From Verrucomicrobiota bacterium (GTDB lineage: Bacteria; Verrucomicrobiota; Verrucomicrobiia; Verrucomicrobiales; DEV007): DNA of 5,777 nucleotides. Both the position numbers and the translations under genes were made by a program. Where the stretch lies: contig JAQCER010000269.1 in assembly GCA_027618625.1 (NCBI GenBank), positions 1 through 5,777 of the forward strand. Direction: 5' to 3'. Shown here one piece after another: positions 1 through 5,777 of this stretch. Below the pieces are notes generated by a model. The model had not been told where the DNA came from, made no database searches, and was given only the letters and a program-made list of their open reading frames with translations. Numbering within the stretch: position 1 is the stretch's first letter; each line of letters opens with the position of its first letter.

Positions 1-54
1 CACCCCAATCAGGAACCTTAGACCTGCTTCCTTGTTTTCGTCTTTTCAGGCCAA
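1..54. other. Left-edge intergenic sequence
   Basis: No gene is visible. The minus strand contains two purine-rich stretches, AAGGAAG (about 27-33) and AAGG (16-19); the latter is 7 nt before a TTG at 8. These could be ribosome sites of a minus-strand gene that begins at or beyond the left edge, but too little sequence remains to tell. Confidence 0.2.
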
Positions 55-210
55 TCACTGAGTTCTGAAGTCGATAGTGAGCGCGGTGTAGCGGTGGATT
101 CGCTCGCTGGCTTTGCGTCTGAGCAGCACATCGATCACGGTCATCCGATCTTTGCCCTCGCCGGTGCAGTAGACGGTGAAATTTGCATTTATCTGGGTGC
201 AACCTGGCAA
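55..210 (-). pseudogene. Possible C-terminal fragment of an unknown protein
   Basis: A minus-strand frame ending with TGA at 55-57 reads, in its last part, INANFTVYCTGEGKDRMTV followed by IDVLLRRKASERIHRYTALT and IDFRTQ. The composition (mixed hydrophobic and charged, alternating strand-like segments) looks more like real protein than the Gly/Arg-rich translation further upstream in the same frame. No convincing start is seen: a TTG at 210, or an ATG at 144 that would give only 29 residues, with no ribosome site for the TTG. I do not recognise the family. It could be the tail of a gene cut by rearrangement, or chance. It points back-to-back with the CWC gene. Confidence 0.25.
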
Positions 211-458
211 TGAGCTGCTCGATAAACGAAAACCGGTCCGCGTCCGCCATCTGCCCGTCCTGCGGCCGGCCCAACGCCTGCACCCGCGCCACCGATCCCG
301 CCACGACAGAGTGCTGGTGCCCGACCGTCGCCACCAGTGCCATAGTGCTCGCGCGACTCAAGGAACGCTTTCCCGCCGCCGCCTGTCTCTGCCGCGCCTG
401 CTTGGAGCGCGAAATCACCGGGTCGACAGTGGCAGAATTTGGCCGCTTGCAGCAATAA
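210..458 (+). CDS. Cysteine-rich CWC family small protein
   Basis: An 82-residue protein from ATG 210 with the Cys_rich_CWC signature: CPSCGRPNAC (C15, C18, C24), the diagnostic CWC triplet (C35-W36-C37), and CLCRAC (C59, C61, C64). An additional cysteine, C3, precedes the domain. The spacing and length (most members are about 60-90 residues) fit the family well. The paired CxxC/CxC motifs suggest that it binds zinc or another metal; no function is established for the family. The frame could extend upstream to TTG 183, which would add nine residues including another Cys, but the family usually starts shortly before CPxCG, so ATG 210 is preferred; neither start has a strong ribosome site. It is transcribed towards the minus-strand operon and is probably functionally separate from it. 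The minus strand is also open over part of this stretch, but its product is Gly/Ala-rich low-complexity and unconvincing. Confidence 0.8.
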   Translation: MSCSINENRSASAICPSCGRPNACTRATDPATTECWCPTVATSAIVLARLKERFPAAACLCRACLEREITGSTVAEFGRLQQ

Positions 459-476
459 AGTGCCTGCCACTTTATT
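454..476. repeat. Perfect 9-bp inverted repeat at the convergent gene junction
   Basis: AATAAAGTG and CACTTTATT flank a 5-nt loop (CCTGC). The left arm contains the TAA stop codon of the CWC gene. On either strand the structure reads as an A-rich arm, a short GTG/CAC core and a T-rich arm, so it could act as a weak bidirectional terminator between convergent transcription units. The alternative is a member of a dispersed palindromic (REP-like) repeat family or the end of a small mobile element. The stem is AT-rich with only a short G+C core, which argues against a strong classical terminator. Confidence 0.6.
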
Positions 477-518
477 TGCCACAGCGGTATGCCTTTGTCA
501 TGGTTCCCTGCACTCCTG

Positions 519-548
519 CGCTTCACCTTCTAGAACGAAGGTGGGGCG
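519..548 (+). repeat. Imperfect hairpin overlapping the SWIM-like stop codon
   Basis: CACCTTC (524-530) pairs with GAAGGTG (537-543) around the 6-nt loop TAGAAC. In plus-strand RNA the stem extends outward to 519/548 through two G-U pairs and three Watson-Crick pairs, giving about 12 bp. The minus-strand TAG stop (530-532) lies at the edge of the loop. No T-tract follows on either strand, so it is not a typical intrinsic terminator. It lies about 40 nt from the 454-476 palindrome, and together they may mark an inserted palindromic element. Confidence 0.4.
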
Positions 549-673
549 GTGGGGCGATAGCTGGCGCGATGCAAAAACTTGTTGCCATCAAGCAACTCAG
601 TGGCCCGCTCCAGCGTCCGTTCGGTCGGTGCCAGGGCTTCGATCTCCTCGATGGTGACCGTACGCAGCTTCAA
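530..673 (-). pseudogene. Truncated N-terminus of a SWIM zinc-finger-like protein
   Basis: A 47-residue frame starts at TTG 673, overlapping the VWA stop codon by 2 nt, and ends at TAG 530-532. An AAGGA site lies 9 nt upstream of the TTG, so translation initiation looks genuine. The sequence begins with KLRTVTIEEIEALAPTE, then a helix (ERATELLDGNKFLHRA). It resembles the N-terminal 'ALAP' helical segment that precedes the CxC...CxH zinc-binding core in SWIM proteins of MoxR/VWA/DUF5682 cassettes. No SWIM core follows: after about residue 37 (HRA) the sequence becomes Pro/Ser/Thr-rich (SYRPTAPPSF) and stops inside a hairpin. I checked the other two minus frames past this point and they also close quickly (within about 30 codons), so a single frameshift does not rescue the gene. 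Most likely a remnant left by a deletion or insertion; a genuine short protein cannot be excluded. The SWIM assignment rests on context plus a short N-terminal resemblance. Confidence 0.5.
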
Positions 674-1890
674 TACTTTTGTTCCTTGGCGTGAGTATCA
701 GAGCGCACACGAGAGGCGAGCGCCTGCAGGTCACCGCCCCGCAGTGCTCCTTCCACGAGTTCTGGGAGTTTGTTAGGGGTGCAGCCAAAGCAAGGGATGC
801 CGAGCTTGGAAAGGGTGCGGGCAAGATTCTCGTCGTACATCGGGACTCCGCTATCGGAGAGAGCCAGCAGGCACAGAACGCGAACACCGCTGGCGACCAT
901 CTCGCCCAGTCGGCGCACCAGTTGGGCCTGGTTGCCACCTTCGAAGAGATCGGTGAGCAGGATGAAGAGTGTCTGTCCAGGATCGCTGATGAACTGCTCG
1001 CAGTAGGCGACGGATTTGTTAATATCGGTGCCGCCTCCAAGCTGCACGCCGAACAGCATGTCGACCGGATCGCTGCCGCATTTTTCGGTGAGATCTACGA
1101 CTTCGGTGTCAAAGGCGACCACACGTGTGTCGAGCGCTGGCAGACTGGCGAAAATCGAACCGACCACTGCACCGTAAACCACCGAGTCAGCCATTGAGCC
1201 GCTCTGATCCATGTCCACGATCACCGTCCAGTTGTTCGTTCGCTGTGCCCGCGAGAAAAAGTAAACGCGCTCGGGGATTAACTTTCCGAGTTGCTTGTTG
1301 TAGTTCTTGAGATTCCGACCGATCGTCCATTTCCAGTCGATGCTTGGCGCGTGCGGGATGGGGGAGTGTGCGTTGCGATTGAGAGCCCCGGTCACTGCCT
1401 GTCGGATTTTTTGTTCGAGCAACGCCTTGATCTGCTCGACCACCGCGCGAACGACGATGCGGGCCGTCTCTTTGGTTCGCTCTGGAATCTGTCCACTCAG
1501 CGATATAAGTGTGCCCACAAGTTGGATGTTTGGCTGCACCGATTTGAGAGTCTCGGGTTCGAACAGCAGCTGTTTGAGCCCCTTGCGCTCGATCGCATCG
1601 TGCTGAATGACAGAGACGACGTCTTCCTGGAAGTAGGTGCGCACATCGCCCAGCCACTTCGCCAGTTTCGGCGATGAGTAACCCAGTCCTGCGCTCTTCG
1701 CGGAACCACTGGCTCCGTCCTCACCCCCTGCGGATTCGTCGTAGATCGCCGCCAGTGCCTCATCCATGAGCTGTTCATCGGCGTTCAGGTCGCAGCTGCC
1801 CATTTGCTGGAGATGCTCCTGGGAATCCCGGCCTAGGATCAGTCGCCAGCGCGTCAGTTGTTCGGGAAGGGTGCTCGGGTTGGCGCTCAT
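670..1890 (-). CDS. VWA domain protein, CoxE-like partner of MoxR
   Basis: A 406-residue protein with a C-terminal von Willebrand factor A domain. The metal-ion-dependent adhesion site is complete: D228-Q-S230-G-S232, T288 in LGGGTDIN, and D314 in LLTDLFEGG. The N-terminal half is helical, with the family-typical segments ALAAIYD (45-51), a Gly/Ser/Ala linker (53-70), SSPKLAKWLGDVRTYF (72-87), VIQHDAIERKGLKQLLFEPE (94-112) and PERTKETARIVVRAVVE (136-152). It lacks a signal peptide or transmembrane helix, so it is predicted cytoplasmic, unlike BatA/B-type VWA proteins. The ATG at 1890 overlaps the DUF5682 stop as ATGA; with no good ribosome site upstream, re-initiation is likely. Its own stop overlaps the next start by 2 nt. 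VWA proteins of this class bind metal and work with MoxR ATPases to remodel or activate a target; that role here is inferred from family and position. Confidence 0.93.
   Translation of the reverse strand: MSANPSTLPEQLTRWRLILGRDSQEHLQQMGSCDLNADEQLMDEALAAIYDESAGGEDGASGSAKSAGLGYSSPKLAKWLGDVRTYFQEDVVSVIQHDAIERKGLKQLLFEPETLKSVQPNIQLVGTLISLSGQIPERTKETARIVVRAVVEQIKALLEQKIRQAVTGALNRNAHSPIPHAPSIDWKWTIGRNLKNYNKQLGKLIPERVYFFSRAQRTNNWTVIVDMDQSGSMADSVVYGAVVGSIFASLPALDTRVVAFDTEVVDLTEKCGSDPVDMLFGVQLGGGTDINKSVAYCEQFISDPGQTLFILLTDLFEGGNQAQLVRRLGEMVASGVRVLCLLALSDSGVPMYDENLARTLSKLGIPCFGCTPNKLPELVEGALRGGDLQALASRVRSDTHAKEQKY
683..687 (-). promoter_or_regulatory. Ribosome binding site for the truncated SWIM-like frame
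   Basis: AAGGA on the minus strand, inside the last codons of the VWA gene, with a 9-nt spacer to the TTG at 673. It is one of the better Shine-Dalgarno matches in the operon and is the main reason for choosing this TTG as the start. Confidence 0.55.
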
Positions 1891-4274
1891 AGGTCCGAAA
1901 AGTCAAAATCGTCGAGTTCTTTCAGCTTCACCTCTTCCTGCTCGGTCAATTGGTTGCTCAGCACTTCGCTGGCGTGATCGGCGCCGATGCCCCAGAGTTC
2001 CCCAAGGTTCTCCGAGATGCTTCGCTTCTCCTGAGGGCTGAACGTTCCGAAGGCTCGGCGCAGGAATACCAGTGCCCGCTTGAATTGTTCAGCGTCCAGA
2101 GATTCCACATAGGATGCGAGTTGTTCCCACAGCGGCAGTCGCGCAAGAAGAGCGTAGCGATTGCGCTTGGAGAGGCCTTCGAACCAACCCGCACCAAGGT
2201 CCGCCTCAATTCCTGGTGAAAGGCGCCGCGATACTTCGCGTGCCAGTTCCTCGCCAGTGAGCTTGTTGCGTTCCAACAGAATCGCACAGGCGTAGCCGGA
2301 CAGGATCGGATTGCGATCGTCCGCATCCGAGAGTTCTGACAGCGCCCGCACCCATAGATCTTCATCGACACGCTCGTGGTATTCCAGGCTTACGCGGTTG
2401 AGTTCTTCCATGGCGATCACGATCTGTTTGGCTGCCTCATTGTCACAATGGGCCGATGATCCGAGAGCCAGTGCGCCGGAAACAAACAATTCTTCGACCA
2501 GGGGAAGCAGCGGCGATGCATCGAAGCGCCTTACGTCACCGTAGCGGGCGATCATTCCCAGTTCATGAGCTGCATGCGCTACCGAGACAAACTCAGACGT
2601 CTCTGTGGCCAGTGCCTGCAATCGGTTCCTCGCCGTTTCCATCGACTCCATCATGCCGCATTCGCAGGCATCCCGCACGACTTCAGCCGCTTCCCCCACA
2701 CGCTGACAGGCGTCCAGCCGCTGGCGAAATCGAAACGCAGTGGCGAGTTCCACGGTTTCCCCCAACAGCACAGCCTCGACGAGGTTGATCTCGCACTCCG
2801 GCGTCCACCGCACGACCCAATTCTCTGCCCAGCCAGGATTATCCCGCGGAGCGAGCTGCTTCCTGGCGAAGTCAACGCCAAGAACTGCCAGCCGATGAAG
2901 AAAAAAAGAGCGATTCAGGTCGAGCCATGCCGCTTCATCGGACTTCACGCGTCGGTTCTCCCTGAGGTCGAGTGCAAGATCCTGTTTCACCGTCGTGGAT
3001 TGATACTTGGTCAGCTTCAGGCGTTCCATCTCACGCTCAAAGTCTTCCTGAATCGAAGTGCGGCTCACACCCTTCGGTAGGCTTCCCACAGCAGTTCCGA
3101 CTTCGACCCGTGCCAGTGCTTCAGCGATCACCGATCGTTCGCCATGCCCGATCAGAGTGATCGCGGCGTCTTGAAGGTCGGCCAGTGTTGGCGCGATTCC
3201 ACCGCGCATCGCTGAAAGTGTTTTCGCCAGTCGCACGGCTTCGATCACTTCCGCTGTCGATCGATGCGTCCCGGCTGCGCGCATGTGGCGTACCACGGAG
3301 GAGAGATACAGCGCGGGCAGGTGATGCAGGTCGCTCTTTTCCAGACAATCCCAGAGCAACTCGAAATAGGCGGGAGCCTTGTTCCCCGCCCCATAGCCGG
3401 ACTGCGATGACAGTTTGAAATACGAGTACGGCATGAGTGTCAGCTTGCTCGGCAGCGCCGGCAGCTCAGCCAGTTCGGCGTCGCTCATCGGAGGAAACTG
3501 CGCTGGATCCAGCACCGAAGCATGGAAGGCGCCGCATACAACGACGATGTCTTCTGGCTTTGCTCCGGACGCGATCACCTGATCAATGCATCGACGCATG
3601 TATGCCTCGCGTACCAGATTCTCCGCTCGCCAGTGCGGGGAATCGTCGTCAAATTCGCGAAGGCCTTTACCAAATTCGTATGCTGCCAGCCGGTAGCTGT
3701 GGTCGGTGAGGTTGTGTTCAAAGCGGCGCTCCCAGTAGGTCTCGTAGTTGTCCTCGCCTGCTGATCGGGCAAAGCGGTCGTAGAGCGAGAGCTTGCCGGG
3801 CTCGGGCGGGCTGGCGGCCTCAAGTTGGTCATCGGCCTCGTCCTCTTGTTCTGCAACTTTCTCGCTATCGTTCTTGGTCTTCTCCGCTTCGTCAAAATCC
3901 GGGAGGGGCGCCTCTGCAGCTGCTCCCCGCCGTCCCTGTAACGCTAGAAAAATGGAGGAAGGAAGATCGATGAACTCTACGTTCGCCTTGTTCTCCTTTG
4001 CCCATACCAACGCCTGATACTCGGCGCAATAATTCGACATCGGGTAGACCAGCGTGCGCACTGGCTGGCAGTCGGTGAATGCCAGGATCGCGATCGGCGG
4101 TTTCGTTTGCGGCCGCACCATGTCGGAGATCAAACCACCCGCGTCGGACAGTCCCTCAATCAGCACGATCTTCGGCTTTATGTCGTCGAGGTAGCGTCGC
4201 AGGTGCCATCCACCGGAGGGTGAAAGGTGGCGCACGCCGAAAATGTGGGGAGCGAACATCAGGGACAGTCGCAA
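1887..4274 (-). CDS. DUF5682 family protein with ChaN/TraB-like N-terminal domain
   Basis: A large protein (795 residues from a TTG at 4274 directly after the ATPase stop, or 790 from the ATG at 4259; the ATG version places the HIFGVRHLSP motif close to the start, as is usual, so I slightly prefer it). Numbering here is from the TTG. The N-terminal domain has GVRHLSP (13-19, H16), IVLIEGLSDA (36-45, E40), WERRFEHN (181-188), REAYMRR (222-228) and VVCGAFHA (245-252, H251). Paired His/Glu motifs of this type occur in the ChaN/TraB/erythromycin-esterase-like superfamily, some of which are metal-dependent hydrolases or bind haem. A charged low-complexity linker rich in E/K/D lies at about 125-160. 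The C-terminal half is helical, and the end is acidic (LKELDDFDFSDL). No signal peptide or membrane segment is evident. It is encoded between the MoxR and VWA genes and overlaps the latter by 4 nt (ATGA), suggesting translational coupling. Biochemical activity is unknown; it is the likely client or effector. Confidence 0.88.
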   Translation of the reverse strand: MRLSLMFAPHIFGVRHLSPSGGWHLRRYLDDIKPKIVLIEGLSDAGGLISDMVRPQTKPPIAILAFTDCQPVRTLVYPMSNYCAEYQALVWAKENKANVEFIDLPSSIFLALQGRRGAAAEAPLPDFDEAEKTKNDSEKVAEQEDEADDQLEAASPPEPGKLSLYDRFARSAGEDNYETYWERRFEHNLTDHSYRLAAYEFGKGLREFDDDSPHWRAENLVREAYMRRCIDQVIASGAKPEDIVVVCGAFHASVLDPAQFPPMSDAELAELPALPSKLTLMPYSYFKLSSQSGYGAGNKAPAYFELLWDCLEKSDLHHLPALYLSSVVRHMRAAGTHRSTAEVIEAVRLAKTLSAMRGGIAPTLADLQDAAITLIGHGERSVIAEALARVEVGTAVGSLPKGVSRTSIQEDFEREMERLKLTKYQSTTVKQDLALDLRENRRVKSDEAAWLDLNRSFFLHRLAVLGVDFARKQLAPRDNPGWAENWVVRWTPECEINLVEAVLLGETVELATAFRFRQRLDACQRVGEAAEVVRDACECGMMESMETARNRLQALATETSEFVSVAHAAHELGMIARYGDVRRFDASPLLPLVEELFVSGALALGSSAHCDNEAAKQIVIAMEELNRVSLEYHERVDEDLWVRALSELSDADDRNPILSGYACAILLERNKLTGEELAREVSRRLSPGIEADLGAGWFEGLSKRNRYALLARLPLWEQLASYVESLDAEQFKRALVFLRRAFGTFSPQEKRSISENLGELWGIGADHASEVLSNQLTEQEEVKLKELDDFDFSDL

Positions 4275-5393
4275 TTACCCGTTCTGCTCTGAACATGCCG
4301 CATACAACTTCCTCCACGCCGCACCGCGTTTCTTCATGACATTTTTGAGGTATTCCTCCCACACCAGGTGATCCTTCTCTTCGTCCTTCACCACGGCACC
4401 CTGTAGTCCAGCGGCGATGTCGGACTCGCTGACGACACCAGTGCCAAAGTTACCGGCAAGCGCCATGCTGTTTGCGAGCAGGGAGATCGCTTCTGCTGTG
4501 GAGAGCACGCCGGAAGGCGCTTTGACCTTGGCCTTGCCATCAAGCGTCTGGCCCGAGCGCAGCTCGCGGAAAATGGTCACGACCTGTTCGACGGCTTCAT
4601 CGCTGGGGATCTCTGCCCGCAGGTCGAGGTTGCTGGCCAGTTCGGAGACGCGCTTGCGCACGATGTCGATCTCGGTCTCGATCGCCTTCGGCGTTGGCAG
4701 CACGATGATGTTGAATCGCCGTTTCAAGGCCGCCGACATGTCATTGACACCACGGTCTCGGGTGTTCGCTGTCGCGATGATCGAGAACCCTTTCTTGGCA
4801 GCAACTTCCGTTGCCAGCTCAGGTACGCTGATCCGCTTCTCTGAAAGCAGGGATATCATCGCATCCTGCACCTCCGAGGCGCAGCGCGTGATTTCCTCGA
4901 ATCTGGCAACGCTGCCGCTTTCCAAGGCGCGGAAGATGGGGCTCTTGATCAATGCGTCCTCGCTGGGGCCACTGGCAATGAGCATCGCGTAGTTCCACGT
5001 GTAGCGAATCTGTTCCTCGGTGGTCCCGGCGGTGCCCTGCACGACTTTGGTTGAGTCCCCATTCACCGCTGCTGTCAGGTGCTCGGAGAGCCAGGACTTC
5101 GCGGTGCCCGGTTCGCCAATCAACAACAGCGCCCGGTCCGTGACGAGAGTCGAAATCGCGATCTCCACCAGTCGCTCATGCCCGATGTACTTCGGCGTGA
5201 TATCGAGCGTCCCGCACTTGCCGCCGCAGATGTAAGTCAATACCGATCGCGGCGACATCTTCCATCCCGCCGGAACAGGATGCGTCTCCGCCTTGATCAA
5301 CGCATCGATTTCCTCGGCGAATAGTTCTTCCGCTGTAAGGCGGAGCGTGGAGCCATTCGCATCCTGTTTGGTTGTCGTTTTTTTCGTAGCCAT
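4275..5393 (-). CDS. MoxR-type AAA+ ATPase
   Basis: A 372-residue AAA+ ATPase of the MoxR group, predicted to be a cytoplasmic ring-forming chaperone-like ATPase. Seen in the sequence: a Lys/Thr-rich start (residues 1-10), helical N-terminal region, Walker A GEPGTAKS at 93-100, Walker B as ARFEEITR at 163-170 (E166-E167, with Glu where Asp is usual), sensor 1 in IIATANTRDRG with N210, arginine-finger region ALKRRFN at 222-228, and a C-terminal helical lid from about 260, including the STAEAISLL segment at 298-306. Length is normal for this cassette-associated group. The ATG at 5393 is preceded by AAGG-like sequence about 15 nt away, a long spacing. Two cysteines (C56, C60, in CGGKCG) precede the ATPase core. 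The TAA stop abuts the next gene. MoxR proteins typically act with VWA proteins, and one is encoded two genes downstream; energy-dependent remodelling of a partner, perhaps the DUF5682 protein, is inference. Confidence 0.93.
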   Translation of the reverse strand: MATKKTTTKQDANGSTLRLTAEELFAEEIDALIKAETHPVPAGWKMSPRSVLTYICGGKCGTLDITPKYIGHERLVEIAISTLVTDRALLLIGEPGTAKSWLSEHLTAAVNGDSTKVVQGTAGTTEEQIRYTWNYAMLIASGPSEDALIKSPIFRALESGSVARFEEITRCASEVQDAMISLLSEKRISVPELATEVAAKKGFSIIATANTRDRGVNDMSAALKRRFNIIVLPTPKAIETEIDIVRKRVSELASNLDLRAEIPSDEAVEQVVTIFRELRSGQTLDGKAKVKAPSGVLSTAEAISLLANSMALAGNFGTGVVSESDIAAGLQGAVVKDEEKDHLVWEEYLKNVMKKRGAAWRKLYAACSEQNG

Positions 5394-5432
5394 TCGTTCG
5401 TTTGGGTTACCTTTTGGAAATTCAGATTCCTT

Positions 5433-5777
5433 CTAGACGATGTACCGAGTCGCGACATCGGCGATGTCTTCAGGCAGGGTGGGTATCAGTTCCTCGATCT
5501 TTTTCTTCTCCGTCTCTGGGACTGATCCTACGAGTCGGAGCAGGTAGTAACTGTAGCCGCGCTTCGCTTTCGTTTTTCCAGCATGTTCTTTGATTGCCTC
5601 GATCAACTTGTCTGTGCTTTCAGGCATCTGGATTGCAAACATTGCTTCAATTACTTGCGCCTGGCCGTGTTCGTCAGAGGCCCGATCGAACGCCCCCAGC
5701 AGAGCCTTAGTCGTCTCTCGGGTATTGCCAAAATACTCCGCAAGGCATACCACGAGGTTATCGTTTTGATGGCTGAT
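5433..5777 (-). CDS. HEAT-repeat-like helical protein, C-terminal part (cut by window edge)
   Basis: The frame is open to the right edge, so only the last 114 residues are visible; a GTG at 5753 lies inside this frame but need not be the start. The visible part is made of amphipathic helices typical of HEAT/ARM-type repeats: a helix around 'NLVVCLAEYFG', then 'ALLGAFDRASDEHGQAQVIE', then a charged helix and 'SYYLLRLVGSV', ending with 'LPEDIADVATRYIV'. No catalytic motif is visible. Such proteins usually act as cytoplasmic scaffolds for protein or nucleic-acid binding. It sits 39 nt upstream of the MoxR ATPase gene on the same strand, so it is probably an earlier gene of the same operon; helical-repeat proteins (HEAT, DUF4132, DUF5691) are familiar partners of MoxR/VWA cassettes. 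The family name is inferred from helix pattern and context, and the missing N-terminus could carry another domain such as WGR. Confidence 0.7.
   Translation of the reverse strand: MSHQNDNLVVCLAEYFGNTRETTKALLGAFDRASDEHGQAQVIEAMFAIQMPESTDKLIEAIKEHAGKTKAKRGYSYYLLRLVGSVPETEKKKIEELIPTLPEDIADVATRYIV

Noticed and set aside
454..480. Classical rho-independent terminator for the operon
   Set aside because: The stem has only a 3-bp G+C core and no clean T-tract outside the stem; kept as an inverted repeat with possible terminator activity instead.
189..482. Minus-strand open frame (97 codons) opposite the CWC gene
   Set aside because: Gly/Ala-rich low-complexity product with no domain; the plus strand carries the clear CPxCG/CWC/CLCxxC signature.
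543..556. GGGGCGGTGGGGCG tandem-like G-rich motif
   Set aside because: Only two 6-nt units; too short to call a repeat array or a G-quadruplex with four good G-tracts.
176..694. Plus-strand 172-codon frame overlapping the CWC gene in another phase
   Set aside because: Arg/Pro/His-rich translation without domain features; overlaps the CWC gene and the SWIM-like and VWA coding ends.
597..1677. Several overlapping open frames on both strands inside the VWA gene
   Set aside because: Shadows of a gene with an intact MIDAS motif and full-length family match; their translations show no domains.
4417..4992. Long plus-strand open frame (191 codons) opposite the MoxR gene
   Set aside because: Ser/Ala/Arg-rich translation fully antisense to a gene with clear Walker A, Walker B and sensor motifs; no recognisable domain.
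5394..5432. Internal promoter in the gap before the MoxR gene
   Set aside because: Only 39 nt, with no convincing -10/-35 pair on the minus strand; read-through from upstream is simpler.

Overview
This is a bacterial stretch with moderately high G+C (mid-to-upper 50s percent by eye). It is dominated by one tightly packed minus-strand operon that runs from the right edge to about position 530. The style (large multi-gene ATPase/VWA cassette, several likely TTG starts, weak or absent Shine-Dalgarno sites, palindromic intergenic sequence) would suit a planctomycete or a similar free-living, large-genome lineage. That assignment is a low-confidence inference; there is no marker gene.

Reading the operon in its own direction (right to left), it contains: (1) the C-terminal 114 residues of an alpha-helical, HEAT-repeat-like protein cut by the right edge (5777-5433); (2) a MoxR-type AAA+ ATPase (5393-4275); (3) a DUF5682-type protein of about 790 residues whose N-terminal domain resembles the ChaN/TraB/erythromycin-esterase-like fold (4274-1887); (4) a CoxE-like von Willebrand factor A protein with an intact MIDAS metal site (1890-670); (5) a 47-residue reading frame (673-530) that looks like the surviving N-terminus of the SWIM zinc-finger protein often found with this set. 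Gene junctions are 39 nt, 0 nt (or 15 nt, depending on the start), a 4-nt ATGA overlap, and a 2-nt overlap, so co-transcription and translational coupling are likely.

MoxR ATPases paired with VWA proteins generally work as chaperone-like pairs that remodel or load metal onto a client. Here the DUF5682 protein is the obvious candidate client or effector, with HEAT and SWIM proteins as scaffold and nucleic-acid or protein binding partners. The cassette is widespread in bacteria, but to my knowledge its function is not established. It is the most interesting system in the window.

The left end (1-560) is different in character. A small cysteine-rich CWC-family gene lies on the plus strand (210-458), convergent with the operon. 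Between the two are two inverted repeats: a perfect 9-bp palindrome that includes the CWC stop codon (454-476) and a larger imperfect hairpin (519-548) whose loop carries the stop codon of the truncated SWIM-like frame. Together these suggest a rearrangement junction or insertion of a palindromic repeat where the SWIM gene was broken. At the far left, a short minus-strand frame ending at 55 may be the tail of another gene remnant. I saw no tRNA, rRNA, CRISPR array, intact transposase or obvious sigma-70 promoter.
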